A DNA stretch of 64,000 nucleotides, taken from the NCBI RefSeq assembly GCF_013149275.1, contig NZ_JABGNA010000001.1:1-64000 (forward strand), in the 5' to 3' direction. Positions 1 to 9,595 of this stretch are shown here, piece by piece. Source of the stretch: Mucilaginibacter sp. SG564 (GTDB taxonomy: Bacteria > Bacteroidota > Bacteroidia > Sphingobacteriales > Sphingobacteriaceae). A program made the position numbers and the translations under genes. The notes below the pieces were generated by a model. The model did not search any database and was not told the origin of the DNA. It worked only from the letters and a program-made list of their open reading frames with translations. Each line of letters opens with the position of its first letter. The stretch's first letter is position 1.

Positions 1-305
1 CAGTTTATCGCCGAAAGGCTTTAAATACCAACAATAAGTTAATATTTAATGAAATTACCATCGATGTGCAGGGCCGGACGGTTGAAGTTAATGAAGCCTC
101 TATTATCCTCACCAGAAAGGAATATGATATGTTATTGTATTTCATTGCCAATAAGGGAAAAGTTATCTCTAAAAATGCCATAGCTGAACATTTATGGGGC
201 GATGAAATGGATATGCATGATAATTTTGATTTTATTTATACCCCCCATCAAAAACCGGTAACAGGAATTTATCGCTTGCTATATATTAAAAAGCTCTTTT
301 GTTAG
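1..305 (+). pseudogene. OmpR-family response regulator, C-terminal remnant
   Basis: The gene enters from outside the window and is read in the frame beginning at base 3. The visible part is the winged-helix DNA-binding domain of an OmpR/PhoB-type response regulator: residues reading LTRKEYDMLLYFIANKGKV are the typical recognition region and are followed by AEHLWGD. After DNFDFIYT the reading frame leaves the family pattern at a run of six C (241-246). One base out of frame, IKNR followed by a stop is visible at 247-261, where the family usually continues IKNLRKKL and then the C-terminal hairpin. About 25-30 residues including the wing are missing, so DNA binding is probably lost. The next gene begins only 36 bp later. 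The family call is sound; whether this is a true pseudogene or a sequencing error combined with a junction is open. Confidence 0.7.
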
Positions 306-341
306 TTACAACCAATTCTATATTATAACCTATTTAATGCT

Positions 342-3189
342 ATGCTAAAACGTGTACTATTATATGTCTGTACTATTTTTTCGGCTGCTTTGTTTACGCA
401 TGCCGCTGCTCAGGGCATTTATAAAAAAGTAACCGACGGAATTATTGTTAGCCTGCCTCAAAAATCAGCGCAGGATTCCCGCCTGCTCCGGTTGCAGGTG
501 ATCTCCGATAAAATTATCCATGTAACGGCCACTCCTGAAAGTTCCTTTCCCCGCAACAAAAGTCTAATGGCCTTAGATCGCATCAATTCACCTGTTAACT
601 GGAATGTTGTGCAAAAAGGCAATCAGTTATTGCTGTCAACAGCATCAGTCACAGCACATGTATTGTTGCCGCAAGGTATAGTGAGTTTTACCGATAAAGC
701 CGGCAAGCTTATTTTAAGCGAAAACGCTGAACGGACATTTACGCTTGTGTCCAACAATGGTGAAAGCTCCTATCATATTATCCAAAACTTTAACAGCCCG
801 GCCAACGAAGCTATCTACGGCCTGGGTCAGCATCAAAACGGGGTTGTCAACTTTAAAAACCAACACCTGGAGCTACTGCAGAACAATACGGAAGTAGCGG
901 TGCCATTCCTGGTTTCCAATAAGAACTATGGTATCCTGTGGGATAATTATTCCTTAACTAAATTTGGCGACACCCGCGACCTACAATCAATTTCAGGACT
1001 AAAGTTATTTGCCGCAGATGGGAGTGAGGGTTGGCTAACGGCTACCTATGCCAAAAAAGCCGACTCCACCAACGTTTTTATACAACGCCCCGAATCTGAT
1101 ATTGATTATTCTTTTCTGGAAGACATGAAGAATTTTCCTCAGGGTTATAAATTAGGAGAGGGTAAAGTAAGCTGGGACAGGTTCGATCTCATCGGCTTAT
1201 ACGGGTAATCACCAATTTTGGCTTAAATATGCAGGTTATGCCAAGATATCGATCGATGGTAAATTACTGGCCGACCGCTGGCGTCAAGGTTGGAACCCCG
1301 GTACCGCAATACTGAATGTCGATTTGATCAAAGACAAAAAGTATCCCATCAAAATTGAGTGGCTCCCTGATGCCGATGAATCATTCATCGCGTTAAAATG
1401 GCTGAGTCCTTTAAGTAAGCAACAACAAAATAAATATGCGTTCGACTCTGAATCTGGCAATCAGCTCAACTATTATTTTATATATGGAAAAAATGCCGAC
1501 GATGTTATCTCCGGATATCGTACTGTTACCGGCAAGGCTGTCATAATGCCCCAATGGGCAATGGGTTTATGGCAAAGCCGCGAGCGGTATAAAACCCAGG
1601 ATGAAATATTGAATACGGTAAAGGAGTTCCGGGCGAGGAAAATACCGCTGGATAATATTGTGGAAGATTGGTCATACTGGAAGGAAGATCAATGGGGTAG
1701 CCAGGAATTTGATGAAAGCCGCTTTCCTAATCCTGCCGGAATGATCAGTACACTACATGATCAATATCACATGCACTTCATGATCTCGGTATGGGCCAAA
1801 TTTTATGAGGGGATTGATAGCTATAAGCACTTTGATAAAAATGGTTGGTTATATAAACGTAATATAGCAAACCGCCAAAGGGATTGGATAGGTAAGGGGT
1901 ATTTTTCTACTTTCTATGATGCCTACAACCCGAAGGCCCGCGAGGCTTTCTGGGGGCTGATGAATAAGAAATTATACGCCAAAGGGGTGGATGCCTGGTG
2001 GATGGATGCTTCAGAACCAGACATAACTTCCAACCTGAATATACAGAGCCGTAAAGATTTTATGAATCCTACCTATTTAGGCTCATCTACACGGTATTTT
2101 AATGCTTTCCCGCTGCAAAATGCAAAAGGTATTTACGAGGGGCAGCGCGGTACCAATCCCAATACACGTGTATTCCTGTTAACCCGATCAGCTTATGGAG
2201 GTTTGCAGCGATATGCGGCAGCAACCTGGAGCGGCGACATCGCTGCCCGCTGGGATGACATGAAAAACCAGATCCCCGCAGGGATCAACTTTGCCCTATC
2301 GGGTATTCCCTATTGGACTATGGACATCGGTGGTTTTGCCGTGGAGCACCGTTACGAGCAACCAAACGCAAAAGACCTGGCCGAATGGCGAGAGCAGATA
2401 ACCCGTTGGTACCAGTTTGGTTCATTTGTGCCCCTGTTTCGGGTACATGGTCAGTTTCCGTACCGCGAAATTTATAATATAGCGCCCGAAAATCATCCTG
2501 CTTACCAGAGTATGCTTTATTATGATAAGCTGCGCTATCGCCTGATGCCTTATATCTATAGCCTGGCAGGCATGGCCTATCACCATGACTATACCCTGAT
2601 GCGCGGTTTAATGATGGATTACGGACAGGATGAAAAGGTGAAGAATATTGCAGACGAATATCTTTTTGGCCCAGCTTTGCTCATCAATCCTGTTTATACC
2701 TATGGCGCTACCAGTCGGAGCATTTATTTACCAAAGGGTAATGGCTGGTATAATTTATATGATGGAAAATATACATCCGGAGGGCAAACTATAACAGCGG
2801 ATGCACCTTATGACCGCATTCCCGTATACATAAAAGAGGGTTCAATTATCCCTTTTGGCCCCGAGATACAATATACCGGCGAAAAACCTGCCGATTCGAT
2901 CACCCTATATGTGTATACCGGCAAAGACGCCACCTTTACCCTTTATGAAGATGAAGGCACAAATTATAACTATGAAAAAGGCGCTTTCAGCACTATACAA
3001 CTTACCTATAACAAAACAAGTAAAACGCTGACTATTGGTGACAGGAAAGGCAATTTTACCGGCATGCTAAGCAACAGGAAGTTTAACATCGTATGGATTA
3101 GCAGGAATAAAGTCGTACCGCTGCATTTTGAGCCGAATAGCGATCAGCAGATAGCTTATAAAGGGGAAAAAGTAACAGTTAAGCTTTAA
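342..3189 (+). pseudogene. GH31 alpha-xylosidase-like enzyme with PA14 insert, one frameshift
   Basis: This is a secreted GH31 enzyme, likely removing alpha-linked xylose (or glucose) from oligosaccharides in the periplasm. The first part (342-1208) has a signal peptide ending near THAAAQ and the GH31 N-terminal beta-sandwich. It then enters a PA14 domain and stops early. The frame that continues the PA14 domain opens at about 1180 (GSISSAYTGNHQFWLKYAGY) and runs without a stop to 3189. Removing one base near 1179 joins the two into a product of about 948 residues, the length expected for Bacteroidota PA14-containing alpha-xylosidases. The nucleophile Asp lies in WWMDASEPD (codon 2005-2007) and the acid/base Asp in WSGD (about 2230-2240). 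The GH39 gene follows after 10 bp, so the two form an operon. Alpha-glucosidase activity is the alternative. Confidence 0.85.
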
Positions 3190-3199
3190 CCTCACCCTA

Positions 3200-4780
3200 A
3201 TGAAAAATAAATTTTTATCACTTGTTGTAGGGAGCTTGCTTTTTGGTCATGTTTTCGCGCAGAATAATAATCTCGCCAAAACCGAGAGAATAATCCGTCT
3301 TGATTTTAACAAAGAAAAAGGAAGTCTCAACACCTCATTTAAAGAATGTGTAGGCGCTGGTCGTGCCAATGAAGGATTGCGGGCTGACTGGCAGCAGCAA
3401 TTGGCTATGGTGAAAAAGGAGTGTGGTTTTAAATACATCAGGATGCATGGCTTGCTGACTGATGACATGGCTGTTTACAAGGAGGACGGGAACGGAAAGC
3501 CACAATATAATTACCAATATGTTGACGCCTTGTACGACTATATCCTAAGTATAGGCATGAAGCCCTTTGTTGAATTAGGATTTATGCCGGCGGCGTTGGC
3601 AAGCGGAAGCCAAACAATTTTTTGGTGGAGGGGTAACGTAACACCACCTAAAGATTATCAGAAATGGGAAGGTTTGATCCGTAACCTGACTCAACATTTT
3701 ACAGAACGATACGGAACAGATGAGGTTAAAACATGGTATTTTGAAGTTTGGAACGAACCCAATCTGAAAGATGGTTTCTGGACCGGCTCTCAAAGCGATT
3801 ATTTTAAACTATATCAATATAGTGCACAGGCTATAAAAAGCGTAAACCCGGCCTATAAAGTAGGCGGACCTGCCACAGCAGGGGCTGCATGGGTACCTGA
3901 AATGATAGATTTCTGCAACAAAAATTCTGTCCCTATAGATTTTATCAGCACACACGCTTACCGGGTAAAACAAGGGTTTTTGGATGAGTATGGGGCAACG
4001 GGGACCGTGCTCGATAAAAACAAGGAGAGTGTTAGCGGTGATGTTTGGAATTCACGCAAGCAAATTCAAAATTCCGCAATTCCAAAACTAGAATTACATT
4101 ACACAGAATGGAGTTCATCTTATACGCCTGCTGATCCACTGCATGATAGTTACCATGAAGCAGCATACATACTTGAAAAACTGAAACAAACGGGATCTGC
4201 AGCCAACTCCATGTCGTACTGGACGTTTACTGATATTTTTGAGGAAGCGGGGCCAAGATTTACGCCCTTTCATGGTGGGTTTGGTTTAGTAAATACGCAG
4301 GGGATCAAGAAACCTGCATTCTTTGCTTATTCTTTTTTAAATAAATTGGGCGAAACCGAAATAGATGATCAGGACAAGTCTTCATGGGCCTGTAAAAATA
4401 AAAAAGGTGATGTTCACATCTTGTTATGGGATTATACTTACACCTTGCCCGATTCCGTTAATAACCAATCCTACTATACCCGCGATCTGCCTGCTAAATC
4501 AAAAGGCGAAGTTAAATTAGCTATATCAGGTATGCCTAAAGGAAAATACAGAATAGAGATTTGCCAAACGGGTTACAAAGTAAACGATCCCTACACAACC
4601 TATCTATCCTTCAATAAACCTGACCAATTAAGTAAACTACAGGTCGATCTGCTAAAAAAAGAAAATAATGGTATCCCCATTTTGAAAGAGAATATCACTA
4701 TTAGTTCAACCGGGATATTTTCAAAGAAACTCCCGATCAGGGAAAATGACGTCTTTTTTATCAGTATGATCAAACTTTAA
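3200..4780 (+). CDS. GH39 family glycosidase, probable beta-xylosidase
   Basis: A 526-residue secreted enzyme with a signal peptide (cleavage near VFAQ). The (beta/alpha)8 domain spans roughly residues 25-390, followed by a C-terminal beta-rich part. The acid/base is Glu186 in FEVWNEPNL and the nucleophile is Glu303 in LHYTEWSSSY, the two GH39 signatures. Characterised GH39 members are mostly beta-xylosidases or alpha-L-iduronidases; next to a GH31 alpha-xylosidase-like gene, a role on xylo-oligosaccharides is the simplest reading. It begins 10 bp after the GH31 stop and is presumably translated from the same message. It ends before a strong bidirectional hairpin at 4954-4987. Exact substrate is inferred. 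Confidence 0.85.
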   Translation: MKNKFLSLVVGSLLFGHVFAQNNNLAKTERIIRLDFNKEKGSLNTSFKECVGAGRANEGLRADWQQQLAMVKKECGFKYIRMHGLLTDDMAVYKEDGNGKPQYNYQYVDALYDYILSIGMKPFVELGFMPAALASGSQTIFWWRGNVTPPKDYQKWEGLIRNLTQHFTERYGTDEVKTWYFEVWNEPNLKDGFWTGSQSDYFKLYQYSAQAIKSVNPAYKVGGPATAGAAWVPEMIDFCNKNSVPIDFISTHAYRVKQGFLDEYGATGTVLDKNKESVSGDVWNSRKQIQNSAIPKLELHYTEWSSSYTPADPLHDSYHEAAYILEKLKQTGSAANSMSYWTFTDIFEEAGPRFTPFHGGFGLVNTQGIKKPAFFAYSFLNKLGETEIDDQDKSSWACKNKKGDVHILLWDYTYTLPDSVNNQSYYTRDLPAKSKGEVKLAISGMPKGKYRIEICQTGYKVNDPYTTYLSFNKPDQLSKLQVDLLKKENNGIPILKENITISSTGIFSKKLPIRENDVFFISMIKL

Positions 4781-4953
4781 TTAGGCATCCCGAGTGAAGA
4801 ATTATTATTGAGAAACAATATTACGACAATCTTTTGCAGTCGAAAGAAGCAGCATAACAATCATGGTAACATTTTTTTTCAAAAAAATGTACAGAATACC
4901 ACTATAGATGAAGTGATTGGCGGGAGATTTATATAAGTTGATGCAATATTATA

Positions 4954-4987
4954 TAACACACCGCTGTTACCAAACAGCGGTGTGTTA
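4954..4987. terminator. Bidirectional hairpin between convergent GH39 and xanthine dehydrogenase genes
   Basis: A perfect 15-bp stem (TAACACACCGCTGTT and its complement, 4954-4968 and 4973-4987) with a 4-base loop sits between two convergent genes, 8 bp from the stop of the minus-strand gene. It can fold in either transcript; U-tracts are short. Confidence 0.75.
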
Positions 4988-4995
4988 ATAGGTAA

Positions 4996-7900
4996 TTAAA
5001 CGTAATTATTGTCTATCTCACAAGCACGGCTTACCTCTTGTACAGTTGCAGGGGAGTCAAACCGAAATAGACCGCTTAAGCCCCGTTCTATTCTTGATGC
5101 TCTGATCGCTGCCTTTACCGCGAAAAACACAGATGCTGCCAATACCAGCGGCGGCTCCCCGATCTCCTTGGCAGACATAATATCTGTTGGATTTTCCGGA
5201 ACATTCACCGAGCCCCTTGGGAAAAGATGCACATTCAGCTCCAGTGGAATGCTGGTGGTAGCCGGTGGTTTGTAGGTCCAGGTATTTAACGTGTTTAATC
5301 GTCCTGCATCCGGACCGTCTGGTTCAAATACCAATTTTTCAGATAACACATAACCAATCCCCTGAACAAAGGCACCTTCTACCTGACCAATATCAATAGC
5401 CTGGTTCATACTCCAGCCGGCATCATACACAATGTCAGAACTTAATATTTTGGTTTCACCGGTTAATATGTCAACCTCAACTACAGAGCAAGCGGCAGAA
5501 TAAGTAAATCCACTGAAGGAATCAAACTCACCTGGTGCACCAGTCTTGCTGCTCTCATAACCAGGTATGATGGGCTGTTGATCATATGTTTTGTAGGTAA
5601 TATTAGGGAAAGGCACCTCGCCACCATGAATGGGGATATTCAAACTACAAGTTAAGCTAATCCTGTTTTGGTAGGCCATGGCTACCAGGTTTTGCCAAAT
5701 GATGGGGTGTCGTCCGCCTTTAAGAGGCTTAGCCTGCCAGCCAGCCGCTCCATAATTCCAAAAGTCAATACCTTGAGTTCCACACCAGTCGTCGCCCTTG
5801 ATTTTGAGCATTTCGTACCCAAATTCAGTTATACGGCTTCTTAGCTGTTCGCAAACTCGCTTAACGGCTTCTGCGCTATAAGTTGTTCCGGTGGATGCTC
5901 CTGTACTGGTTGGATTGGTAACGATACTGGTTTTAGGGCTTTCAATTTCGATGAGAGTCATTGGGACATTCAAAATATAGGAGGCTACCTGGCGCACCTG
6001 TGTCAGTAAACCTTGACCCATTTCTACGCCGCCCTGATGAATAATGATACTACCATCCCCCTGATACACCGAAATCATAGCGCCCGCTTGTTCAAGCATG
6101 GTAAGGTTATAACCAGAGCCGTATTTTACCGGCATAATAGCTAACCCTTGCTTACGCCATTTGTTTTTTTGATTAAATTCCTCAACGGCGGCAACTTTGA
6201 TATTATAATTGCAAACGTCTTTTAGATATTTCCAGACATCCTTCATATAACAATAGGAAAGTGCCTGACCAAATGGGGTAACGTCGCCGCGGTCATATAA
6301 ATTTATTCTGCGTACTTCTTCAGCGGTCATATTAATAGAGAATGCGGCATCATCAATAGCATTTTCCATCATTACTTTACCCTGTACATCGCCAAAAGCT
6401 CTGAACGCCGTAGAAGGAGCTGTATTGGTACGGCAAACATCAATTTGCGCCTGGAAATTGGGAATGCGATAGGCATTATCTGCCCGGGTAATGATACAAT
6501 TGGAAACAATGAACGAGCAATCATAAAATGCGCCTCCATCGCCCCACATCCGGTTCAGCAGGCCTCTGATTATGCCCTTGTGCGCCGGTGTAGTTTCGCC
6601 TTTATCTATAGCTACCTGATATTGTGCATAATAAGCATGCCTTTTACCGATCATGCCAGTATCCTGTTCACGTGTAAGAGCTAGCTTGACCGGTTTCTTT
6701 AGTGCTTTTGCGGCGACAGCGGTCGCTGCAGCCACAAAGCGTGTTTGCTCTGTTTTGCCACCAAAACCACCACCTACGGGTGGTACCTGTATATCTATGC
6801 TGTTATATTGAGCTCCCAATGCTGATGCAATAGTGCCATGAATAGTCATAGGGCTTTGTGTAGATGATTTGATCACTATTTTGCCACCGTCTACAGGTTC
6901 TGCTATAGCCGCCTGGGTTTCCATATAGAAGTGTACCTGCCCGCCTGTTAGCTGCGTTCCTTCAACAATCTGGCAAATGTTGCCATCTACTGTTCCGGTT
7001 CGGTTGATTATGTTTTTATCAAGCGCGCCTTTTTCGTTGATCCATTCCAATTGAGTGCCGGGCCTGGTTATGCGCCATATATGTGAAATAAAACTCGCTG
7101 TTGTAGGCCAGTCGGGATAAATATTGCCATGAGCAAGCGCATCATCAATACTTAAAACAGGTTTATTCTTCCAGCTTTTCGGGTCGGGATCTATTTGAAC
7201 AGGAGTATAGGCAACACAGTTGTCTGCAACATATTCGGCAATTGTGGCGGCTTCAAGCTCGGTTTTGGCACCTACTAATGCAATAGTTTGGCCAACATAG
7301 TTAACCTGATCAATGGCAAAAACAGGCTGATCAGATCCCATGCCCTGCATATTGCTGGCGCCATTTTTGAAAGCTTCACTGGTAACCATGTCAACAAAAC
7401 CTGCAAATGTTTGCGAAAGATAACTGCGTAAATCAGTAGTATTTGCACGCCCTTTTTTTCCGGGAATAATGAAATGGTAATCAGCCAAAGCCCGCCTGCT
7501 TTGTACCAGCGCCGCGTTTACCGTATTGGGAGGAACCGGCAGTTCATGTGTGTAATGTAACTGACCGGAAGCCTGTTCCATGGCCGTAAATTTCACATAA
7601 GGCTGGGCTACCGGCGCCCTGAAGTCCTGTGGGGCATAAAACTGTAAGCCATTACTAACGGGCCATCTGCCCCAGGTAATGTCTCCGCTTGATCGTAAGT
7701 GCGGTGGTACAGGGCCTCCTTTTTCCAACAGGGCTTTTACAATGGCCTTATAAAGAAAGGAAGCGGTTAATTGCTGTTTATATTCGTGCGTGAAACCTTC
7801 ATCAGGAAGGCCTTTCATTCTGGGAGCCCATTGCGATAATATCACTCCAACCTCACGGTTAAGCGTTTCGATGAGCAAGGGGATCCTTTCCATCGATAAC

Positions 7901-9558
7901 ACGTTATTTTGCAGCATAACCTCTGTGCTTACGGCCCGCCATGGAAACGGCGCCAAACCTCCGAATACTATCGCCGCGTGTGTTACTTTAAGATCGGCGC
8001 CTAATCTGATGGTACAACTAGAGTTAACTATGCTGTGCGCATTGACATCGCGAAGGGCAACTTTTTGTGCCAGCTGAACATCATTACTATCTCCAAAAGG
8101 TATGTAAACAGATACCAGGATCATTCTTTGTGCCAGATCAGGGTGATTTTTGATGATGATCGACAGATCGTCTATATAAGCAGTAGTAGTCTGTCCTCTG
8201 AAGTTTTCGGGGTCGATGTATTCAATTTGGGCATAGCACCCCAAAAGCGCGGTCATTAAGTCCGACGGAAATGGCTCACCGGTTCCCGCAGCAATATGTT
8301 TGAAAACCAACATGGCATTACCACCTACAGTTGCCGCATTCCTTACGATCCTGCCGGCCGTACGTTGAGCCATAAAAAGTACCGCCCCCCAGGGCACAGT
8401 CTCCCGGTCCCTTCCTTCGGGTATGTTAACCGGGTATTTCTTTAGGGCCAATTCCAGCGTATCAATCAGATGGCTGTAAGTTGTGCCCGCGCTTACTTTT
8501 ATCCCTTTTTTATCAACTACCGGAACAAAATTTAATTCCTGCACGTGACTGATATCGATCAAGCTGTCTGCATTCAGGAATTCTTGTTTGTATATTCCAT
8601 AAGAAGTATTGGCATGTACAAGATGAGGTTTATGCCCACTATAAATTTTCCAATAATCAACCAGTTCACGCAGTGAAACCGGGCTAAGCCATTGCCTTTG
8701 ATTATTCAAAACCGATACTGCTGGGGCAGGCTGTTTAGCTTCCGGTGGAAAAGGAATAACGATGAATGGGGCCGGCAATTGTTGTTGCACGGCCTCGTCG
8801 CCCAGGCATTTCATCCGTTCCAGTTCGTCTTGTTCCGTCCAGTCAGATGCAAAGGTTTTCATTCCCGTGAGTATCGGCCTGTACCCTGTACAACGGCAGA
8901 TGTTGCCGTCAAAGATGGCCTCGATCTCTTTTTTTGTAGCATTTGGGTTATTAAAGATAAACTCAGACATGTTCATCACAAAGCCAACCGTACAATAGCC
9001 GCATTGTGTGCCATTATTCATGGCAAGGCGATGTGCCACCGGGTTCATACCCAGGTGACTGAGCTCTGAGGGATGTTGTGGAGTTGCAGTTTGCAGTAAT
9101 AGGTTTGGTGAAATATCTGCATTTTCTGCCTTTTCAACAGCCATAGCTACTTCAGCCCTTTTTGCCTGGGCGTCTTCATATGCCTGCTGTGTTTCGGCAG
9201 GCAAGGGCAGATCTGCGGGCCGGCCGGCTCGGCTGGATACTTGGGTGTGAGTAAGAAATTCGGGATTGGGGCGTCGCGCACCGCCTGTGCCTTCAACGGT
9301 TGTAACCACCATGCCATCAACGGCGATCAGTGGTCGCAGGCATGAATTGATAGCACGGTGATGCTCTTTTTTTTCTTTCGCATCCCAGTCAGACAGGATC
9401 ACGGTGCAACCACCGCAACCGCCTTGCCCGCACGGTTTTTTAGGGCCGGCAAGATTTACCTCCGGCGAGCGCAGATAATCTATTAATAAGGTATCAACCG
9501 GCGGATCTTGTACAACAACCTGCCTGCCGTTCAAAAAGAAGGATATGGAATTACTCAT
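4996..9558 (-). CDS. Single-chain xanthine dehydrogenase-family molybdoenzyme
   Basis: A 1520-residue fusion of the three xanthine dehydrogenase modules that bacteria usually encode as two or three subunits. Residues 1-90 form the plant-type [2Fe-2S] domain with Cys43, Cys48, Cys51 and Cys73. The second [2Fe-2S] domain has Cys186, Cys189 (CGYC), Cys221 and Cys223 (CRC). An FAD-binding domain follows (about 285-500). The molybdopterin domain (about 640-1500) carries VGGGFGGKT, QGGVEMGQG and AKEIGEPPL, the last with the expected catalytic Glu. There is an unusual insert of about 70 residues (around 98-168) between the two iron-sulfur domains. No Tat or Sec signal is visible, so it should be cytoplasmic. 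It starts 37 bp after the haem protein gene on the same strand; an XdhC maturation factor lies 6 kb away. The substrate could be a purine or an aldehyde/N-heterocycle. Confidence 0.88.
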   Translation of the reverse strand: MSNSISFFLNGRQVVVQDPPVDTLLIDYLRSPEVNLAGPKKPCGQGGCGGCTVILSDWDAKEKKEHHRAINSCLRPLIAVDGMVVTTVEGTGGARRPNPEFLTHTQVSSRAGRPADLPLPAETQQAYEDAQAKRAEVAMAVEKAENADISPNLLLQTATPQHPSELSHLGMNPVAHRLAMNNGTQCGYCTVGFVMNMSEFIFNNPNATKKEIEAIFDGNICRCTGYRPILTGMKTFASDWTEQDELERMKCLGDEAVQQQLPAPFIVIPFPPEAKQPAPAVSVLNNQRQWLSPVSLRELVDYWKIYSGHKPHLVHANTSYGIYKQEFLNADSLIDISHVQELNFVPVVDKKGIKVSAGTTYSHLIDTLELALKKYPVNIPEGRDRETVPWGAVLFMAQRTAGRIVRNAATVGGNAMLVFKHIAAGTGEPFPSDLMTALLGCYAQIEYIDPENFRGQTTTAYIDDLSIIIKNHPDLAQRMILVSVYIPFGDSNDVQLAQKVALRDVNAHSIVNSSCTIRLGADLKVTHAAIVFGGLAPFPWRAVSTEVMLQNNVLSMERIPLLIETLNREVGVILSQWAPRMKGLPDEGFTHEYKQQLTASFLYKAIVKALLEKGGPVPPHLRSSGDITWGRWPVSNGLQFYAPQDFRAPVAQPYVKFTAMEQASGQLHYTHELPVPPNTVNAALVQSRRALADYHFIIPGKKGRANTTDLRSYLSQTFAGFVDMVTSEAFKNGASNMQGMGSDQPVFAIDQVNYVGQTIALVGAKTELEAATIAEYVADNCVAYTPVQIDPDPKSWKNKPVLSIDDALAHGNIYPDWPTTASFISHIWRITRPGTQLEWINEKGALDKNIINRTGTVDGNICQIVEGTQLTGGQVHFYMETQAAIAEPVDGGKIVIKSSTQSPMTIHGTIASALGAQYNSIDIQVPPVGGGFGGKTEQTRFVAAATAVAAKALKKPVKLALTREQDTGMIGKRHAYYAQYQVAIDKGETTPAHKGIIRGLLNRMWGDGGAFYDCSFIVSNCIITRADNAYRIPNFQAQIDVCRTNTAPSTAFRAFGDVQGKVMMENAIDDAAFSINMTAEEVRRINLYDRGDVTPFGQALSYCYMKDVWKYLKDVCNYNIKVAAVEEFNQKNKWRKQGLAIMPVKYGSGYNLTMLEQAGAMISVYQGDGSIIIHQGGVEMGQGLLTQVRQVASYILNVPMTLIEIESPKTSIVTNPTSTGASTGTTYSAEAVKRVCEQLRSRITEFGYEMLKIKGDDWCGTQGIDFWNYGAAGWQAKPLKGGRHPIIWQNLVAMAYQNRISLTCSLNIPIHGGEVPFPNITYKTYDQQPIIPGYESSKTGAPGEFDSFSGFTYSAACSVVEVDILTGETKILSSDIVYDAGWSMNQAIDIGQVEGAFVQGIGYVLSEKLVFEPDGPDAGRLNTLNTWTYKPPATTSIPLELNVHLFPRGSVNVPENPTDIMSAKEIGEPPLVLAASVFFAVKAAIRASRIERGLSGLFRFDSPATVQEVSRACEIDNNYV

Positions 9559-9595
9559 GGTAGTATCAGCTTGAATTAATTACAGATTGGGGGAA

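Noticed and set aside
1324..3189. Reading the second GH31 segment as an independent gene with a TTG start
   Set aside because: It would begin inside the PA14 domain and lack a signal peptide; the same frame continues the domain upstream to about 1180.
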